This document shows positions 61,126 to 64,000 of a stretch of DNA of 64,000 nt, piece by piece (positions within the stretch are counted from its first letter, which is position 1; every line of letters begins with the position of its first letter). Both the position numbers and the translations under genes were made by a program. The notes beneath the pieces are model-generated. The model did not search any database, was not told the DNA's origin, and saw only the letters and a list, made by a program, of their open reading frames with translations. Source of the DNA: Opitutus terrae PB90-1 (GTDB taxonomy: Bacteria; Verrucomicrobiota; Verrucomicrobiia; Opitutales; Opitutaceae); the NCBI RefSeq assembly GCF_000019965.1, contig NC_010571.1, forward strand, positions 620,001 through 684,000, written 5' to 3'.

Positions 61126-61938
61126 TCAATCCGTCGGCGCCACGCCGACGAACGATGTGTAGCCGCGATCGTTTTCGCGATAGGGCACCTCACGCACCAA
61201 GAATCCAGCTTCGCGCAAAACCTCCTGCCAGATCGCTCGTGAGAACAATCCCAGCACATGCCGATCCTGCTCGACGCGCAGCCGACCGCCTTCGCGGATC
61301 AGGAAGAGCATCATCGTCTCGAACGTGTCGTCGTTCGGGTCCGGGTCGTATTGGTTCTCCACGATCGTCACCTCGGCTGGGTGTTCGCCCGCCGTCTCGA
61401 CGACTGGCCACACGGTCGTGGCGTTCTGTTCGAACGTTTCTTTCAACGCATCCGCGGTAAAGATCACCGCTCCGCCCGGCCGCAGGTGTTTCCGCGCATT
61501 GCGGAACACCGCCAGCAGATCCTCCCGCGACACGAGGTAGCCGATCCCGTCGTCAATGAACACCGCGTCGAACCGGCGCTCCAGCGCGACGGTGCGCATG
61601 TCGCCCTGGACAAACTCGCACCCCGGGTTCGTCGCTCGCGCGAGCGCTAGCATCTCCGCACTCAGGTCGACGCCCGTCACCGCGAAGCACTCCTTGAGAT
61701 GCGACACGTTGGTGCCGCCGCCGCAGGCCAATACCAGCATCGACCCCCCGTGGCGAACGCCCGCGCTGGAGAGCAATTCCAGCACATGGTGGCAGTAAGT
61801 CCGGTAGTCGCCGTCGGGCCGGCTCCACCACGGCCAGATCCACGCCAGATCGCGATAGAGTCGCGGCAGATCGGCCCACGCGCCCGCCGGTGCTTGGTCC
61901 GTGCTCGCGGCGGCCACGGGTTGCTGCACGGCGTCCAT
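61126..61938 (-). CDS. Class I SAM-dependent methyltransferase
   Basis: 270 residues from the ATG at 61938 (MDAVQQPVAA). The SAM-binding motif I is GGSMLVLACGGGTNVSHLKE. Motif II is AVTGVDLSAEMLALARAT with the acidic Asp, and the strand IV region is FDAVFIDDGIGYLVSREDLL. The fold is complete. The C-terminal part (FSRAIWQEVLREAGFLVREV) resembles small-molecule methyltransferases such as the UbiE-like or Methyltransf_11 group. Substrate unknown. Confidence 0.85.
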   Translation of the reverse strand: MDAVQQPVAAASTDQAPAGAWADLPRLYRDLAWIWPWWSRPDGDYRTYCHHVLELLSSAGVRHGGSMLVLACGGGTNVSHLKECFAVTGVDLSAEMLALARATNPGCEFVQGDMRTVALERRFDAVFIDDGIGYLVSREDLLAVFRNARKHLRPGGAVIFTADALKETFEQNATTVWPVVETAGEHPAEVTIVENQYDPDPNDDTFETMMLFLIREGGRLRVEQDRHVLGLFSRAIWQEVLREAGFLVREVPYRENDRGYTSFVGVAPTD

Positions 61939-62136
61939 GGCGGACCGTCTGTCATCTCGCGCTCGCCGTGGCAATCCTACGCCATGGCGTCGCACGCTTC
62001 GCGCCGGGTTTTCCGATTTCAGCTGAGCCTTCCAGGCTCACGCATTGCCAGCGGCGGCCGGACCCAACCAACGATTCGCACCGCGGGCCGATTTTCCCTC
62101 GATCCATCCCGCGCGAGCGCGTTACCATCCAAGGCT

Positions 62137-62754
62137 GTGACCACGACGCTGTATCTCGTGCGGCATGCGCAGAGCTTGCCCTTGATGCATCAGCCGGAAC
62201 CGGATTGGGCGCTCTCGCCCGCCGGCGAAGCTCAGGCGACCGGACTGGTGCCAGCGCTCGCGCCGCTCGGAATCACGCGGATCTACACCAGCCCCTACCG
62301 CCGCTGTCGCGACACGCTCGTCCCGTTCGCAGATGCCTGCGGCCTCGAGATCGCCGTGCACGAAGGCCTGCGCGAACGTCGCATCGCCGGGCAGTGGGTG
62401 CCGGACTTTCGCGAGGTGTGGCGACGCTCGTGGGAGGATTTCTCGTTCGCGCTCGACGGCGGCGAGTGCTCGTGGACCTGCCGTGCGCGGATCGCCGCCG
62501 CGGTGGACGAACTCGTGCACCGTCATCCGGGCGAGACGCTGGCGCTCGGCTCGCATGGCAATGCCCTCGCGCTCTTCCTGCACTTCGTCGAGCCCGCGTT
62601 CGGCGTGCACGACGCGAGCGCCATTCGCACACCCGAGATCCTGAAAGTGACTCATTCGGATGGCCGCTATCACTGGCGCCGTGACTTCCATGCAGGCGCC
62701 GGCTTCGAGGTGCTCGCCACCGATTTCCGGCTCACGCCGGGCATCGTCGCGTAG
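62137..62754 (+). CDS. Histidine phosphatase family protein (phosphoglycerate-mutase-like)
   Basis: 205 residues from GTG 62137. The catalytic motif is TLYLVRHAQSLPL (RHxxS-like; the His is phosphorylated). The second Arg is in IYTSPYRRCRDTLVPFAD. The acid and second His are in VHEGLRERRIAGQWVPDF and ALGSHGNALALFLH. All four catalytic positions are present. Members of the family are dPGM-like, SixA or CobC phosphatases; the specific substrate is unknown. A longer in-frame start exists, but the GTG puts the RHA motif at the usual distance. Confidence 0.85.
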   Translation: MTTTLYLVRHAQSLPLMHQPEPDWALSPAGEAQATGLVPALAPLGITRIYTSPYRRCRDTLVPFADACGLEIAVHEGLRERRIAGQWVPDFREVWRRSWEDFSFALDGGECSWTCRARIAAAVDELVHRHPGETLALGSHGNALALFLHFVEPAFGVHDASAIRTPEILKVTHSDGRYHWRRDFHAGAGFEVLATDFRLTPGIVA

Positions 62755-62899
62755 CAGGTCACACCGGGCACCGGCTTGCCGGGAGCTCGCACCGAGACGG
62801 AAGCTGTTCGAAACAGCAAGTAACGGCCGGCCGTCGGCAACGTCTTCCCGCGGGTCTGTTGGTCCGGCCTGTTCCACCTCGCACCCTACCCTCCGCACC

Positions 62900-63475
62900 A
62901 TGAAGACCGCTTGGCTCCTGCTCGTCTCCGCTGCGCTGATGTATGCTGGCTGCGCCGCACCGCGCGCCACTGTCCCGGTATCCGACCGCAACAGCTTTGT
63001 CGCGCGACTCCCCGCCGAAACCTACGTCGCATCGATCACGCCTTCGCCCGAAGGGCTCCGGTCACAGAAGGCTCTCGCGACGCTCGGCGCGGTCAAGCTT
63101 ACGCCGTTGCCACCGGGCGCCACCCCCGCGAAGCCCACGCATTCCGTGCCCCCGCGGCTGCCGCTCACCTGGGAGGACGGCGAACCGCTCACCGGCACGG
63201 CCGATTTTCTGCTGCTGATCGGCGCGGATGGGCAGCTACAGGCGATCTATTGTTGCGATCAGACCAACCGTCTGGTCGCACAAGGCACGGCAGCCACCCT
63301 GCCGCAATGGACGTTCACTCCAGCCGAGGTCCAAGGCAGTCCGGTTCCGATGGTGCTCCACCTGCCGATCGTCATCGTGGTAGCCCCGCAAAGCCGGCAT
63401 CCGCAGGTGCTCGATCACTACTCGCCGGCGCCCCAATTCGGACCAGTGGGCGGTCCCTTGCCTCACGGTATCTAG
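62900..63475 (+). CDS. Lipoprotein with TonB-C-like domain
   Basis: 191 residues from ATG 62900. The lipobox is LMYAGC at residues 12-17, so the protein should be lipidated. The C-terminal region TADFLLLIGADGQLQAIYCC then QTNRLVAQGTAATLPQWTFT and VLHLPIVIVV resembles the TonB C-terminal fold (a first strand followed by 'A-L-x-x-W-x-F-x-P-x'). It may be an energy-transducer-like accessory. Single gene. Confidence 0.75.
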   Translation: MKTAWLLLVSAALMYAGCAAPRATVPVSDRNSFVARLPAETYVASITPSPEGLRSQKALATLGAVKLTPLPPGATPAKPTHSVPPRLPLTWEDGEPLTGTADFLLLIGADGQLQAIYCCDQTNRLVAQGTAATLPQWTFTPAEVQGSPVPMVLHLPIVIVVAPQSRHPQVLDHYSPAPQFGPVGGPLPHGI

Positions 63476-63723
63476 CGCCTTCCCCCGCTTGATCATGCGG
63501 CGACCCGGAGCCGCGACGGAAGGGCGGACGCTCGGCGCGCGGGCTCAGTCCACCCGTTCAGTGCTCGAGCCACTCCGCCGGCCGCAGCGCGGTGCCGCCC
63601 TTCCAATGGCGTCTGCTTCGGCGTGGGCCCGCGCAGTCCGCAGTTGCGATGGCCCGCAAACCGGATTCACTGCGGGTGTGACCGCACCGCCCGCGCCGCT
63701 GCGTGGACGTAACCCAAGGACGA

Positions 63724-64000
63724 CGATGAACTCCCCTTTCATCATTCGACGCCTCCTCATCGCCAGCGTGCTCGGCAGCACCCCGATGCTTATCGCTCCG
63801 GCTCCCGCCGCGGAACCCTCCGTCGCGCCGCAGCCACGCGTCCGACTGGAGCGGGTCGCCAACCGACTGGTGCCCGACACCCCGGCGACAGCTCCTGCCA
63901 CCCCGGACGCGAGCGCCCCGGCCGTGCTCATGAAGCGGATGGTGGTGCGCGACACGCCACTCGCGGCCGCGCCTCGGCCGATCACCGACGACGAACCGCT
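63724..64000 (+). CDS. Secreted protein, N-terminal part (runs off right edge)
   Basis: From ATG 63724 the frame is open to the end of the window (92 codons). It begins with a signal peptide (MNSPFIIRRLLIASVLGSTP, then MLIAPAPAAE). The following residues are Pro/Ala/Thr-rich (TPATAPATPDASAPA) with a VVRDTPLAA segment. Too short to identify. Confidence 0.65.

Noticed and set aside
1-64000. CRISPR array or Cas genes that could guide the Tn7-like transposon
   Set aside because: No regular repeat-spacer array and no Cas-like protein was seen; the only spaced repeats are the short pairs at 13.02 and 46.75 kb.

Overview
The window looks like a chromosomal segment of a high-GC Verrucomicrobium, most likely of the family Opitutaceae. 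The pointers are the C-terminus of a LacI-type regulator of the kind common in that family, a TonB-dependent receptor with a VVKLDAFTVS-type N-terminus, an SxtJ/NodU/DUF5989/SGNH module, and families of GC-rich intergenic palindromes and CT-rich blocks. This assignment rests on family resemblance by eye; there is no rRNA in the window.

Left chromosomal part (1-10.2 kb): end of a LacI-type regulator, a TonB-dependent outer-membrane receptor with a strong terminator, a four-gene cell-surface or glycan-modification module (SxtJ-like membrane protein, NodU/TobZ-type carbamoyltransferase, DUF5989 membrane peptide, SGNH hydrolase with TPR-like tail), and a secreted prolyl oligopeptidase on the opposite strand.

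Accessory part (10.2-46.85 kb): a dense defence island that ends beside the 3' end of the tmRNA gene. In order it holds: remnants of a type I restriction locus (hsdR start, hsdS end) enclosing a toxin-antitoxin-SecB-like chaperone operon with a 22-bp perfect operator palindrome; a DUF3800 protein; a TIR-domain protein; a complete type II Wadjet operon (jetABCD) followed by two extra co-directional genes; a divergent nuclease-like gene; a Tn7-like transposition operon with a TnsA-TnsB fusion, TnsC and two TniQ/TnsD proteins; a divergent XRE-HNH fusion gene facing a 36-bp perfect palindrome; two antitoxin-like mini genes; a five-gene operon (SIS-SIS-HAD, phosphoribosyltransferase-like protein, P-loop ATPase, unknown Rossmann-like protein, PfkB kinase); and a nuclease-NACHT protein. 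Directly oriented repeats at 13.02-13.08 and 46.75-46.80 kb bracket the stretch from the TIR gene to the NACHT gene.

Right chromosomal part (46.86-64 kb): tmRNA (minus strand, tag GNYEEMPMAA), a DUF2235 hydrolase, a beta-CASP metallo-beta-lactamase protein, a membrane protein, a large secreted NHL/Ig-like protein, a phospholipase D-type cardiolipin synthase, an M50 protease, and several small secreted or enzymatic genes, separated by palindromic intergenic repeats and one MITE-like element.

The best candidate for an undescribed system is the five-gene operon at 35.5-42.8 kb. Its enzymes together suggest that it makes, modifies or senses a sugar-phosphate or nucleotide-like metabolite under ATPase control, in the middle of a defence island. 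That function is an inference; only the domain content and operon structure are visible.
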